Source of the DNA: UBA9653 sp014859835
GTDB taxonomy: Archaea > Thermoplasmatota > Thermoplasmata > UBA10834
Length of the DNA stretch: 45,812 nucleotides
Direction of reading: 5' to 3'
NCBI GenBank assembly: GCA_014859835.1
Contig: JACZKW010000095.1
Coordinates: forward strand, 1-45,812
Positions within the stretch are counted from its first letter, which is position 1. Each line of letters opens with the position of its first letter. The notes under the pieces were generated by a model that was not told the origin of the DNA, did not search any database, and was given only the letters and a program-made list of their open reading frames with translations. This document shows, piece after piece, positions 24,729 through 33,131 of this stretch. The translations under genes were made by a program, and so were the position numbers.

Positions 24729-25247
24729 ATGCCCGGAGATTTTGATCGGATTCGCTACATGAGCGTCCAGAATGTGATGAATGTGAATGTCATCTCGTTG
24801 AGGGCGTCAGACAATGTTCTCGAATGCTGGCTAAAACTAATGGAGCATGAGATCTCTGGCGCGCCTGTGTTGAATGATGACGGGGCCTTTGTTGGAATAC
24901 TCAGCACGACGGATATACTCAAATGGATTTTTGAGAGATACAGTAAGGCCGATGCATTGCGGAAGGCAACCAGCGCTGAAGGCGATACGTCCGCGACTGA
25001 CATGGAATCCCTGAGGGAGATCACGTCAAGCATCCGTGCCGTCGCTGAGAGTCAAGTATCGTCTCTGCTAGAGACAGGACGACCACTATATTCATTGGGG
25101 GCAAATGATTCTCTCGATCGAGCATTGAAATTGATGGCCGAATTCGGGGTTAATCGACTTCCAGTTGTGAAAGAGGAGAAGGTCATAGGCATAATCACTC
25201 GACAGGACATCATATATATGCTTGCCGGGCGGTCTAAGATGAGATGA
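24729..25247 (+). CDS. CBS-domain pair protein
   Basis: 172-residue protein of two CBS domains (~10-75 and ~110-170). Motifs are SVQNVMNVNVISL, GAPVLNDDGAFVGILSTTDIL and the second copy FGVNRLPVVKEEKVIGIITRQDII. CBS pairs bind adenosyl ligands (AMP, ATP, SAM) and regulate partners. No enzymatic domain is fused. It lies 66 bp after the regulator and may be co-transcribed. The 294-bp gap that follows (25248-25541) holds no feature I can support. Confidence 0.85.
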   Translation: MPGDFDRIRYMSVQNVMNVNVISLRASDNVLECWLKLMEHEISGAPVLNDDGAFVGILSTTDILKWIFERYSKADALRKATSAEGDTSATDMESLREITSSIRAVAESQVSSLLETGRPLYSLGANDSLDRALKLMAEFGVNRLPVVKEEKVIGIITRQDIIYMLAGRSKMR

Positions 25248-25541
25248 AGTCCTGTGCGCTCCCAGGTAGCCGATCGATGTCCTAGATTCAAAGGGTGATT
25301 GTCATAGCTGTTGGTTCGGCGAGATCGTGGAAACAGAACGGGCTTCACTATTGATTCAGCAATCTGTCTGAACGATAAGCCTTTGCCCAATGCCTCAGTT
25401 CTCGCGATGATGAGCCTGGATATAGGTGATCTTGATATTCTCTCATTATGTGGACTCCCCCGGCCCGTTCTTTGAATTCGATAGGCCGCGAGGATCATTC
25501 TGACACTCACATCTGAGGCGGAGATCCTCGAAGAACAATGA

Positions 25542-25883
25542 TCAAGTGGATTTCTGCTTCGGGACCACGCATATCATTCGCATGAGGGTAGTCCCATCGT
25601 TGAGGAATTGGTGCAACTCGTTTGGCTCCACATAGATTGCATCTCCCTCTGATATGGTCTCATATCTATCACTCAACGAAATCTTCCCAGTGCCCTTCAC
25701 CACAAAGATTTCATGTTCCCAATCGTGAGTATGTCTGGGTGTGAATCCACCTGGCGAGATATCGAACACTCTGAGATAGAAATTCGGTGGGTTGACATTC
25801 TGGGCAAGCAGTGGTCTGAACTCAACACCCTTGGTCCCTTCTGGCATAGAGGCTTCGAATTCGGCGAGACTTACCTTCTTCAT
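25542..25883 (-). CDS. Small cupin-domain protein
   Basis: 113-residue single-domain cupin. Motif 1 is G-G-F-T-P-R-H-T-H-D-W-E-H-E-I-F-V-V-K-G and motif 2 is G-D-A-I-Y-V-E-P-N-E-L-H-Q-F. The His/Glu ligands of a metal site are present. The start at 25883 (MKKVSLAEFE) gives the usual family length. An AT-rich stretch (ATTTAAT on the minus strand) lies ~27 bp upstream. The open frame extends to 26036 and beyond without family-like residues. Substrate unknown; it is transcribed away from the flavodoxin gene. Confidence 0.8.
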   Translation of the reverse strand: MKKVSLAEFEASMPEGTKGVEFRPLLAQNVNPPNFYLRVFDISPGGFTPRHTHDWEHEIFVVKGTGKISLSDRYETISEGDAIYVEPNELHQFLNDGTTLMRMICVVPKQKST

Positions 25884-26034
25884 TGATTCGGTAATCTCAA
25901 TGTTAGGATTAAATGATTCACATGTATCGATGCGAAATACAATGTGCGAAGACAACCGTCCATTCAAGGAATTGACATGTTGTTCAAGTACTAGCCCGTC
26001 GATTAGAGCCTGCGTTTGAGCGGTGGTGATTGAC

Positions 26035-26514
26035 ATGGTGAAGATATTAGTCGTGTATGACTCTAGAACTGGGAACACCGAGAAGATGGCCCTAGCCGTG
26101 GCAGAAGGTGCCAAAGAAGTCGCGGATGTTAAAGTGACCGTCAAAATGGTAGGCAAGGTGCGCCTGAATGATCTATTGGATGCGGACGGTATCATACTGG
26201 GATCGCCGACATACTACGGTGGGATGTCAGGGAAGCTCAAGGAGTTCATCGACACATCTTTCAAGATACATGGCAAACTGGCCGGAAAGGCGGGCGGAGC
26301 ATTTACCAGCTCTGGCGATACCGCGTGTGGTGCAGAGACGACCCTGCTATCGATGACACATGCTCTCCTGATCCATGGAATGGTTGTCCAGGGCAGATAC
26401 GACAACAAGCACTATGGTGCGACGGCTGTCGAGTCTCCAAAGAACGCGGAGATTAAATCCTGCGAAGCTCTCGGGAAGAGAGTCGCGACTCTGGCAAAGA
26501 AGCTCTGCTCTTGA
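26035..26514 (+). CDS. Flavodoxin / WrbA-like flavoprotein
   Basis: 159-residue flavodoxin-fold protein. The FMN phosphate loop is S-R-T-G-N-T-E-K-M at the N-terminus, and the isoalloxazine-binding segments are GSPTYYGGMSGKLKEF and TSSGDTACGAETTLLSM. It resembles the NAD(P)H:quinone oxidoreductase (WrbA) side of the family rather than classical flavodoxin. GGTGGTGA lies 5 nt before the ATG. It probably reduces quinones or supplies electrons to redox partners nearby. Confidence 0.87.
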   Translation: MVKILVVYDSRTGNTEKMALAVAEGAKEVADVKVTVKMVGKVRLNDLLDADGIILGSPTYYGGMSGKLKEFIDTSFKIHGKLAGKAGGAFTSSGDTACGAETTLLSMTHALLIHGMVVQGRYDNKHYGATAVESPKNAEIKSCEALGKRVATLAKKLCS

Positions 26515-26563
26515 AGATACATGACTATTCGCAGAGACACTGACTGTACGACCAAGAGAAGAC

Positions 26564-26570
26564 AAATACT
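26564..26570 (+). promoter_or_regulatory. TATA-like box of the GNAT gene
   Basis: AAATACT is centred ~26 bp before the ATG at 26593, so that ATG is taken as a leaderless start rather than the upstream in-frame start at 26521. Confidence 0.4.
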
Positions 26571-26592
26571 CAACCAGCGATCACATCACTAT

Positions 26593-27156
26593 ATGGTCAG
26601 TTACCATCTCAAGACCAATGATGGCACAGAGATTGTTCTTAGAGAACCGAGGTCGGCTGATGCGAAGCAGTTGATGAGGTTCATCAACCAGATAATCCGA
26701 GAGCCGATGTCAGGTATTCCCCTCACTAGCCCTATGACTCTGAAGGGCGAAGAAGCTTGGCTTGAAGCGACGCTGGGACAGATACGAAAAAGGTCAATGG
26801 TCTTGCTTGTTCTTGAGATAGACGGCAGGATAGTTGGCAGCTGCAGTGTGCAGCGGCGCATGTGGAAAGAAAAGCATCGAGCTCAGATCGGCATTGTTAT
26901 CAACAAATGTGCAAGAGGGAGAGGCATCGGAGAAATCATGATGAGAACAACGATTACCCTTGCGCGCAAACGAATGTCTGGCCTGGAGTTGATCGACCTG
27001 GTGACATATAGCTATAATTCGCGCGCGCTCGCTCTGTATAAGAAATCTGGTTTTAAGCGGGTGGGTTGCCTCCCTCATGCGGTGAAGGAAAATTGTCGCT
27101 ATTATGACGACATTTTCATGGTCCTTCACCTCGACGACCTGATTAAGAAAGGCTGA
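26593..27156 (+). CDS. GNAT acetyltransferase (RimJ/RimL-like)
   Basis: 187-residue single-domain acetyltransferase. The beta-4 strand and acetyl-CoA loop read QIGIVINKCARGRGIGEIMM. After the loop come Y-N-S-R-A-L-A-L-Y-K-K-S-G-F-K-R-V-G and a C-terminal KENCRYYDDIFMVL, the arrangement of RimJ/RimL and spermidine acetyltransferase-type GNATs. The N-terminus has the usual LREPRSADAKQLM. With polyamine genes in the window a polyamine acceptor is possible but not shown. Confidence 0.84.
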   Translation: MVSYHLKTNDGTEIVLREPRSADAKQLMRFINQIIREPMSGIPLTSPMTLKGEEAWLEATLGQIRKRSMVLLVLEIDGRIVGSCSVQRRMWKEKHRAQIGIVINKCARGRGIGEIMMRTTITLARKRMSGLELIDLVTYSYNSRALALYKKSGFKRVGCLPHAVKENCRYYDDIFMVLHLDDLIKKG

Positions 27157-27419
27157 TGGAGATTGCGTGTTGACCCCCCTGTCATCTAGCCTATTCAGGA
27201 TTGATATATTCGGGGGCACGACATAACCTGCTCGGCTCGAAGAAGGTTGTGCTTTGATGTATGATGGTGTACATCTGTGTTGGGGGCGTTCGACAGGAAA
27301 CTTTACAGTGTTTAGTGTTCCTATATATATCATCCGAAACCCGTATCACTCTAGGTCGACTCAGGGGCTCGAACACTGATCTGACGACATCTGTTAGTCT
27401 GCGAGGCGAAGGTGAATCG

Positions 27420-28853
27420 ATGACTATCAAGGTACTGTACATTGACGATGAGAAAACCATGGCTGATGTAATGAAAGCCCTTCTCGAGAAGAATGAAGAC
27501 ATTTCCGTGGAGATATCCCTTGCTGCAGACGAAGCATTGTCACGCATCAGAGACGATGGGTTCGATGTGATAGTGGCGAATTATCAGATGCCCAAGATGG
27601 ACGGGATCGAGCTTCTGAAAGCAATCAGAGGTGAAGGAAACGATATTCCATTCATTCTCCTGACAGATCGAGGAAAGGAGAATGTCGCGATTCAGGCGTT
27701 GAATCAAGGTGCCGATTTCTATGCCCAGAAATCGGTAGACACGCCACGCATGATTTCTGAATTGTCAAACATGATTCTTCAGTCGTATGAGACAGTGGTT
27801 GCAGAGCGGTCCAGAGCAGAACTGTGGGAACGTTATGAGAGATTGGCACAGGCGATCCCTGACCTCATTTGGCGAGTCCTCATAAAACCTGAGATCAAAG
27901 TCGAGTATATGAACCCTGCATCGTTTGATTGGGTTGGCTACACTCCCGAAGAATTCTATTCCGATGCGGAACTCTTGTTCAAATGCATACACCCAGAGGA
28001 TGCCGCGAAGCTCAGGCATGCATTTGCATCTGCTGAGGAATTCAAGCAGCCACTCACATTGAGATGGGTCAAGAAAGATGGGACGGTGCTCTGGGTCGAA
28101 GATCGATGGGGATTCATAAAGGATGAATCAGGTGATGTGGTGATGATCGAGGGTGTCAGTCGCAATGTCACCGAGCGGGTGAACAATGAACAGGCTCTGC
28201 GGCAGGCGAACAAGAAGTTGGAGTTAATGACCCATTTGATCAAGCACGACACGTTCAACCAGCTAAACACCATCATAGGCTATGCCGACCTGGCGCGAAA
28301 AGGGGATCCTGAGATGGTCAAGAAAGCGAATGATCGGATCGTCACTGCGTCAAAGATCATCATGATGCAATTAGAGTTTTCGAGCAGCTACCAGGAGACT
28401 GTCAGCGGGGTGCCTGTCTGGACGTCGTTGAGGGAAGTCATAGATTCTTCCATCTTGGCTATGCAGAAACCGGATGTTGAATTCGTGATAAGCGTTAATG
28501 ATATCGAGATCCGCTCTGACTACGCTCTCGACAGGGTATTCAGAAACCTAATTGAGGATTCGATTACTCATGGAGGCCATATTAGTATGATCTCGATCGA
28601 GTGCATTGAATCGGATGTTGGCTATGATATCATATATGCGGATAATGGAATCGGCGTCCCTCTTGATGAGAAAGAGCGGATATTCGAACGGGGATTCGGA
28701 ACAGGCACCGGATACGGCCTATTCCTGTCTCGCGAGATCCTCAATGTCAGTGGAATGACGATCAAGGAAGATGGAGTCCCTGGGAAAGGGGCGCGATTTG
28801 TCATTCATATTCCAAAAGATGCATGCAAAGTCTCTCTAAAAGCTGGTCAATGA
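27420..28853 (+). CDS. Hybrid protein: pseudo-receiver, PAS domain, histidine kinase
   Basis: 477-residue signalling protein. Residues ~1-120 form a response-regulator receiver with the acidic pair D9-D10, the Thr (ILLTDRG) and the Lys (YAQKSVD). The phosphoacceptor Asp is replaced by Asn-54 in I-V-A-N-Y-Q-M-P, so the domain should not be phosphorylated in the usual way. A PAS domain follows (~140-255, WVGYTPEEFY ... WRWGFI-type PAC end NVTERV). The kinase has H-box IKHDTFNQLN, N-box FRNLIEDSITHG, G1 ADNGIGVPL and G2 GTGYGLFLS. Start ATG 27420 is set by the receiver's N-terminal strand. Confidence 0.87.
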   Translation: MTIKVLYIDDEKTMADVMKALLEKNEDISVEISLAADEALSRIRDDGFDVIVANYQMPKMDGIELLKAIRGEGNDIPFILLTDRGKENVAIQALNQGADFYAQKSVDTPRMISELSNMILQSYETVVAERSRAELWERYERLAQAIPDLIWRVLIKPEIKVEYMNPASFDWVGYTPEEFYSDAELLFKCIHPEDAAKLRHAFASAEEFKQPLTLRWVKKDGTVLWVEDRWGFIKDESGDVVMIEGVSRNVTERVNNEQALRQANKKLELMTHLIKHDTFNQLNTIIGYADLARKGDPEMVKKANDRIVTASKIIMMQLEFSSSYQETVSGVPVWTSLREVIDSSILAMQKPDVEFVISVNDIEIRSDYALDRVFRNLIEDSITHGGHISMISIECIESDVGYDIIYADNGIGVPLDEKERIFERGFGTGTGYGLFLSREILNVSGMTIKEDGVPGKGARFVIHIPKDACKVSLKAGQ

Positions 28854-28870
28854 TGCGTTGGAATGCTGTT

Positions 28871-29200
28871 TTATCCGATGTGTCTCATCACTTTGACATC
28901 ATTCACAGTGATCAGGCCACCCTTGACCATCTCGCTGACCCTTGGGATTACCTCGAGTATCTTCTTTTCGGAATCGATCGCTTCGATCATGATCGGCAGG
29001 TCTTCGCTGAGTCTAAGTGGACTAGCAGCATGTAGTTTGCTGCGTTTCCCGAACCCATATATCCCTCTGGTGACCGTCGCCCCCCAAATGCCGCATTCTC
29101 TTAGAAGGTGGACGACCGCCTTATAGGCAGGAATACCATCATAATGGTCGGATTCCCCCACATATATCTTGAGACACAACGCCTTCTCGTCTATCTCCAT
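28871..29200 (-). CDS. DUF190-family protein (crcB partner)
   Basis: 109-residue PII-like-fold protein of the DUF190 family. It shows the conserved LKIYVGESDHYDGIPAY, GIWGATVTRGIYGFG, LHAASPLRLSEDLP and a closing EMVKGGLITVNDV. It is commonly encoded beside fluoride channels. It begins immediately after the crcB stop codon, with a GGGAGG site inside the crcB end, so the two are translated from one mRNA. The biochemical role is not established. Confidence 0.88.
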   Translation of the reverse strand: MEIDEKALCLKIYVGESDHYDGIPAYKAVVHLLRECGIWGATVTRGIYGFGKRSKLHAASPLRLSEDLPIMIEAIDSEKKILEVIPRVSEMVKGGLITVNDVKVMRHIG

Positions 29201-29590
29201 CTAACCTCCCTCCATCAGAAGCCCAGCAGCCCTACCAATGACCGCCGCAACAATGCATACCCCTCCGTTGAGGATAATGTTTCCGAACGCCCATCCCCAC
29301 TGCGATTCTGAGATCATCGATACTGTCTCCAGGCTGAACGCCGATGTGGTCGTATACCCACCAAAGACACCGACGAATACCGCGACTCTGAGTTCTGGCT
29401 GCAGGAAGCCTGCGTTGAGCCCCCAGAAGTAAAGGAACGCAATCATGAAACTGCCTGTTGCATTGACGAAGAAGGTGCCCCATGGGAAATCGCCCGTGGT
29501 GAAATAGCCTGAGAATAGGTACCGGGCGATACTGCCCGAAGCACCTCCTATGCCCACAAGGAGCACGAGCCAGAGTTGGTCACTATCCAT
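29201..29590 (-). CDS. crcB: Fluoride channel CrcB/Fluc
   Basis: About 129-residue membrane protein with four helices, exporting fluoride as a dual-topology dimer. Landmarks are GIGGASGSIARYL, the pore segment GTFFVNATGSFMIAF and the sodium/fluoride motif VGVFGGYTTTSAFSLET. The start at 29590 (MDSDQLW) has GAGGG 5 nt upstream; the ATG at 29602 would add MREI. It is followed directly by DUF190. No fluoride riboswitch was recognised upstream. Confidence 0.9.
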   Translation of the reverse strand: MDSDQLWLVLLVGIGGASGSIARYLFSGYFTTGDFPWGTFFVNATGSFMIAFLYFWGLNAGFLQPELRVAVFVGVFGGYTTTSAFSLETVSMISESQWGWAFGNIILNGGVCIVAAVIGRAAGLLMEGG

Positions 29591-29598
29591 GATCTCCC

Positions 29599-29733
29599 TC
29601 ATGTTCGGGTTCCTGCATCGGATTCTGGGATAAGACGTTTTCCATCATACGTGCTAGACACAATCGGGCGTGCGATAACCCCGTCTATGATGCCCGTCCA
29701 AACATTATGGTGACCATACAAAGGAATATTCAT
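29599..29733 (-). CDS. Possible small ORF upstream of crcB
   Basis: A 44-codon frame (MNIPLYGHHNVWTG ...) ends in TGA that overlaps an ATG (29602) of the crcB frame as ATGA. It contains no recognised motif, and its beginning lies over the TATA-like box of the divergent acetyltransferase. It may be a real leader gene or chance. Confidence 0.22.
   Translation of the reverse strand: MNIPLYGHHNVWTGIIDGVIARPIVSSTYDGKRLIPESDAGTRT
29724..29730 (+). promoter_or_regulatory. TATA-like box of a tandem-GNAT gene
   Basis: GAATATT is centred ~28 bp before ATG 29756, with no Shine-Dalgarno. This selects 29756 among several in-frame starts (29735, 29756). Confidence 0.42.
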
Positions 29734-29755
29734 GATGACGTCAATGAGTGGACCG

Positions 29756-30718
29756 ATGAATGACCTGGAACTCGTTCCTCTATCGGAGGATAATCTCAAT
29801 GACCTGATAGAGATCGCTGCGAGATCTAGAGCCATTGATCCATACCAGACGAGGTTGACGCGAGACGAGGCAAGGGCATACTCAATACTGGACCCTGACT
29901 TCGATCTGAATGGGTTATGGCTGGTCCATCTTGAGGGCAAAGCGGTCGGATTCGGCGGTGCCCTGATCGAGAAGAACAGATTGGACGCTGGACTCGATGA
30001 TGGATTCGTGGAAGTGGATGTGCTCCCTGAATACAGGGGCCGGGGGATCGAGCAGTTCCTGTTGGCGCGATCCTTAGACCACCTCAGATCGAAAGGCATT
30101 AGGATGGCTCGTGCACGGTCATTGGCGATAGATGAATGGAGGAACAACTTCCTGATTGTCGGAACTTTTCATGAAGCACACAGAGTTTATTCACTCGTTA
30201 GGGCAGGCAATTCAAAGCCTCCTCATGTCGCTGCTCCCGACGGGTTCGAGATCGAAAGGAAGGAATTGGCAGATTGTTCTGACGACGATATCATCGCGAT
30301 CAGCGATGCATACAACGATTCATTCCGAGATCATTTCAGGTATGGACCTGTGAATCATGAGCGAATGATCAATCAAAGGGACTCGGGTTCAGAGAAGATC
30401 GTGATCAGTCTGGGTATGGACGGAGAAGAAATTGCAGGGATATGCATTACCGAAGTCAGCCCGATACGGACTGGCACAGGGTGCGTGGATGCTGGTTGGA
30501 TTGAATTCCTAGGCATCAGACCTGTATACCGAGGTAGAGGCCTTGGGACGGCGTTATTGGTGGACGGCATGAGGTGCATGCTCGACATGGGTATGAACTC
30601 ATTGTACATGTTTGTCTATGCGGAGAATAGTAGAGCGCTGGGAATGTATCGTTCACTAGGGTTCATGAATGATCTAGATAGCATCTGGTGGCACCGGGAA
30701 CTCCAGAATGAAGATTGA
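29756..30718 (+). CDS. Tandem-GNAT acetyltransferase, paralogue A
   Basis: 320-residue protein with two GNAT domains. Domain 1 (~1-150) has DGFVEVDVLPEYRGRGIEQF, a degenerate or alternative acetyl-CoA loop. Domain 2 (~165-320) has the full loop FLGIRPVYRGRGLGTALLVDG and AENSRALGMYRSLGF. It is closely similar in layout to the genes at 34497 and 44441, sharing D-P-D-F-D-x(2)-G-x-W-L, D-D-G-x-V-E-x-D-V and L-V-D-G-M segments. The two-domain form recalls mycothiol synthase, but substrate is unknown. Confidence 0.84.
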   Translation: MNDLELVPLSEDNLNDLIEIAARSRAIDPYQTRLTRDEARAYSILDPDFDLNGLWLVHLEGKAVGFGGALIEKNRLDAGLDDGFVEVDVLPEYRGRGIEQFLLARSLDHLRSKGIRMARARSLAIDEWRNNFLIVGTFHEAHRVYSLVRAGNSKPPHVAAPDGFEIERKELADCSDDDIIAISDAYNDSFRDHFRYGPVNHERMINQRDSGSEKIVISLGMDGEEIAGICITEVSPIRTGTGCVDAGWIEFLGIRPVYRGRGLGTALLVDGMRCMLDMGMNSLYMFVYAENSRALGMYRSLGFMNDLDSIWWHRELQNED

Positions 30719-30941
30719 TTTGAACCATTATATGAACGGGCATGCGAGATGACCCTTATCTCGATGCTAGATCCCTTCCGAAATAGTTTTGAGGTTTGTG
30801 CTACCCTTTGATTCTTGTCCCACAAATGACTTAGATAGTAATTCGGGTTGGTCATGATGGAGCCAAATATGAGTCTGATAGCCAGGAGACTGCAATCGGC
30901 GGTCTTCATCGGCCGTAGGCTCCCTTAGGAGAGGTGAAAGA

Positions 30942-31205
30942 ATGAGGAATGAGTTCGAGAGCGACCTTGCCAAGAGTGTCGCTGAGAAGGGACAGAAGAA
31001 TGTCAGAGGAAAGGCATGGCTAGTAATGGCCCTTGGTGCTGCTCTTCTGGTTAGTGGATTCGCTGCGGTCACCGCTGTGAGCGCGGGTGACATGGATAAA
31101 ACACAAACCCAGGACCAGTTGAAGGATGGATCTTGTGATGACGCGGACGAATGCGTACCGATCAATGATGGTGACGAATGCGTGCCAATCAACGAAGGCG
31201 GCTGA
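30942..31205 (+). CDS. Small membrane-anchored acidic peptide with D-E-C-V-P-I-N repeats
   Basis: 87 residues. A charged N-terminal ~22 residues is followed by one membrane helix (AWLVMALGAALLVSGFAAV). The external acidic tail contains two tandem copies of G/A-D-E-C-V-P-I-N-D/E-G, encoded by a 27-bp near-identical direct repeat at ~31143-31200. Three cysteines and many Asp residues could bind metal or form disulfides. GAGAGGTGA lies 6 nt before the ATG. Family not recognised. Confidence 0.62.
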   Translation: MRNEFESDLAKSVAEKGQKNVRGKAWLVMALGAALLVSGFAAVTAVSAGDMDKTQTQDQLKDGSCDDADECVPINDGDECVPINEGG

Positions 31206-31527
31206 ATCTCTAACCTGCATAAACCCGTGATTCGAGGACCTCAGTACTGAGATTTCAAGCTTATGCTCCAGGACGATATCGCAGTTGGGCGCGAATGTGT
31301 CGATATCCGATGTGCTTGAATGCAGAACATAACAAGAAGGTCCCTTAAAACCCATTAAACGCTTGCCGGTGAGAGCGATTTCCCGGCGGGTCGTTATTTG
31401 CTTTTATTTATTGCTTGATATTGGCTGAGACGATTCTGCTGTTCCAAATGGAGAATGCGAGTCCATGTCAAGAAAAAGTCATAGTCTATGAACGCGCTCA
31501 GCTATTCTGTAACGGGGGATACACACC
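31206..31527. other. Intergenic region before the MFS transporter
   Basis: No coding frame is supported in these ~320 bases. A hairpin GCCGG/CCGGC (31365-31369 with 31383-31387) is followed by a T-rich stretch (31391-31412). It could terminate the small-peptide transcript. Alternatively, the T/A-rich CTTTTATTTATT at 31401-31412 could be the TATA box of the transporter gene. Confidence 0.35.
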
Positions 31528-31563
31528 CTGAGTCAAGAAGACATTAAACGATATGCACTGGCC

Positions 31564-32904
31564 ATGGCGATGCTGAGCTCGTTCCTGACACCGTTCATGG
31601 GTTCATCGATCAATGTGGCATTGCCGACCATCGGTGATGAATTCAACATGAGTGCCATCATGTTGAGCTGGGTCGCCACATCATACCTCCTGGCAGCTGC
31701 TACCTTCTTGGTGCCATTGGGTCGGTTCGCAGATATCCGTGGCCGAAAGAAGATATTCATTATCGGTATGTGGGTGTTCGCTGTCGCATCCGTCCTTTGT
31801 GCATTTGCTCCGTCTTCGACCATGCTCATCGCGTTCAGATGGTTCCAAGGAATCGGGGCCGCAATGATATTCGGAACATCGATTGCCTTACTGACTTCTG
31901 TCTATCCCGCACAAGAGAGAGGAAAGGCACTGGGTATGACGGTATCCGTCGTCTATATCGGAGGTGCTCTTGGGCCGGTGCTAGGGGGTTTCCTGACCTC
32001 CTATCTCGGGTGGAGAAGCATATTCTTGGTGATAATCCCAGGAATAGCCGCGGTCATCTGGATTGGCTCAAAGAAATTAGTCGGGGACTGGTATGAGGCT
32101 CGCGGAGAGGAGTTCGACCATGTGGGTTCTCTATTCTATGTGCTTGCCATCACAGCGGTGATAATCGGATTTACCTTCTTGAGGGAACCTCTGGGACTTG
32201 CTCTGACAATCGCAGGCACGGTCATCTTGATGATATTCATTGCATGGGAGATGCGGCATGCAAGTCCCGTATTCGATATGCGGCTTTTCAGTCGAAACAG
32301 GGTGTTTGCATTCTCCAACCTTGCCGCATTGATAAACTATTCTGCGACGTTCGGTGTCAGTTTTCTTGTCAGTCTCTATCTACAGTATGTGCGAGGCTAC
32401 AGTCCTGAACAGACCGGGATGGTACTAGTGTCTCAGATGGTCGTGATGGCTCTATTCTCCCCTATAGCAGGACGCCTGTCAGATGTGATCGAGCCCCGCA
32501 TAATCGCATCCACTGGTATGTGTATTACGGCCATAGGCCTTGCCTTGATCTCATTCTTTGATGATGGCACTGCCGTATGGATGATGGTCGTAGTGCTGGG
32601 TTTCTTGGGATTCGGGTTCGCTCTGTTCTCATCTCCGAACACGAACGCAATAATGAGTTCTGTAGACAGGCGACAGTTTGGGACTGCTTCGGCGTCTGTA
32701 GGCACTATGAGGTTGGTCGGTCAGGTTCTTAGCCTTGGCATTGCCACGATATTCATATCCATCTATCTTGGCAGCCAAGAACTGACATCGGAACTCGCGC
32801 CTCAATTCCTGAATGCCTTCCAGCCGGCTTTCATAACGTTCTCCATTCTATGCCTCTTAGGGACTTTGGCATCATTGAGTCGCGGACGGGTAAGGGCCAG
32901 TTAG
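31564..32904 (+). CDS. MFS transporter, drug:H+ antiporter-2 (EmrB/QacA) type
   Basis: Multidrug-type major facilitator of at least 446 residues with about 14 hydrophobic helices. It has SSFLTPFMGSSINVALPTIG in helix 1, the motif-A loop GRFADIRGRKKIF, RWFQGIGAAMIFGTS (motif B-like) and GGALGPVLGGFL (motif C of antiporters). Homology-like residues (SQEDIKRYALA) continue upstream of ATG 31564 in frame as far as a CTG at 31528, just after an in-frame stop. The true start could be that CTG. Exported compound unknown. Confidence 0.87.
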   Translation: MAMLSSFLTPFMGSSINVALPTIGDEFNMSAIMLSWVATSYLLAAATFLVPLGRFADIRGRKKIFIIGMWVFAVASVLCAFAPSSTMLIAFRWFQGIGAAMIFGTSIALLTSVYPAQERGKALGMTVSVVYIGGALGPVLGGFLTSYLGWRSIFLVIIPGIAAVIWIGSKKLVGDWYEARGEEFDHVGSLFYVLAITAVIIGFTFLREPLGLALTIAGTVILMIFIAWEMRHASPVFDMRLFSRNRVFAFSNLAALINYSATFGVSFLVSLYLQYVRGYSPEQTGMVLVSQMVVMALFSPIAGRLSDVIEPRIIASTGMCITAIGLALISFFDDGTAVWMMVVVLGFLGFGFALFSSPNTNAIMSSVDRRQFGTASASVGTMRLVGQVLSLGIATIFISIYLGSQELTSELAPQFLNAFQPAFITFSILCLLGTLASLSRGRVRAS

Positions 32905-33131
32905 ACCGCTTGATTGAAGTTCACAATCCTGATTATTGCGCTATGGCCTTATGATGGCTCTATAATTTCTCAATGGTTCGGTGATGGTTGATGATCGGCA
33001 CATTTGGGTGAGTCAGTATGCATCATCCATTGGAAGATGCCACTGGTATTCTAATACAATGAGAACTATTATCATGGTAGTATGGCCCGGCGTGCATTCG
33101 ATGATCCGGGCTCGAAAGGGGGAAGAACGGC

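Noticed and set aside
29603..29760. Possible fluoride riboswitch before crcB
   Set aside because: The conserved core bases of the crcB RNA motif could not be found upstream of the gene.
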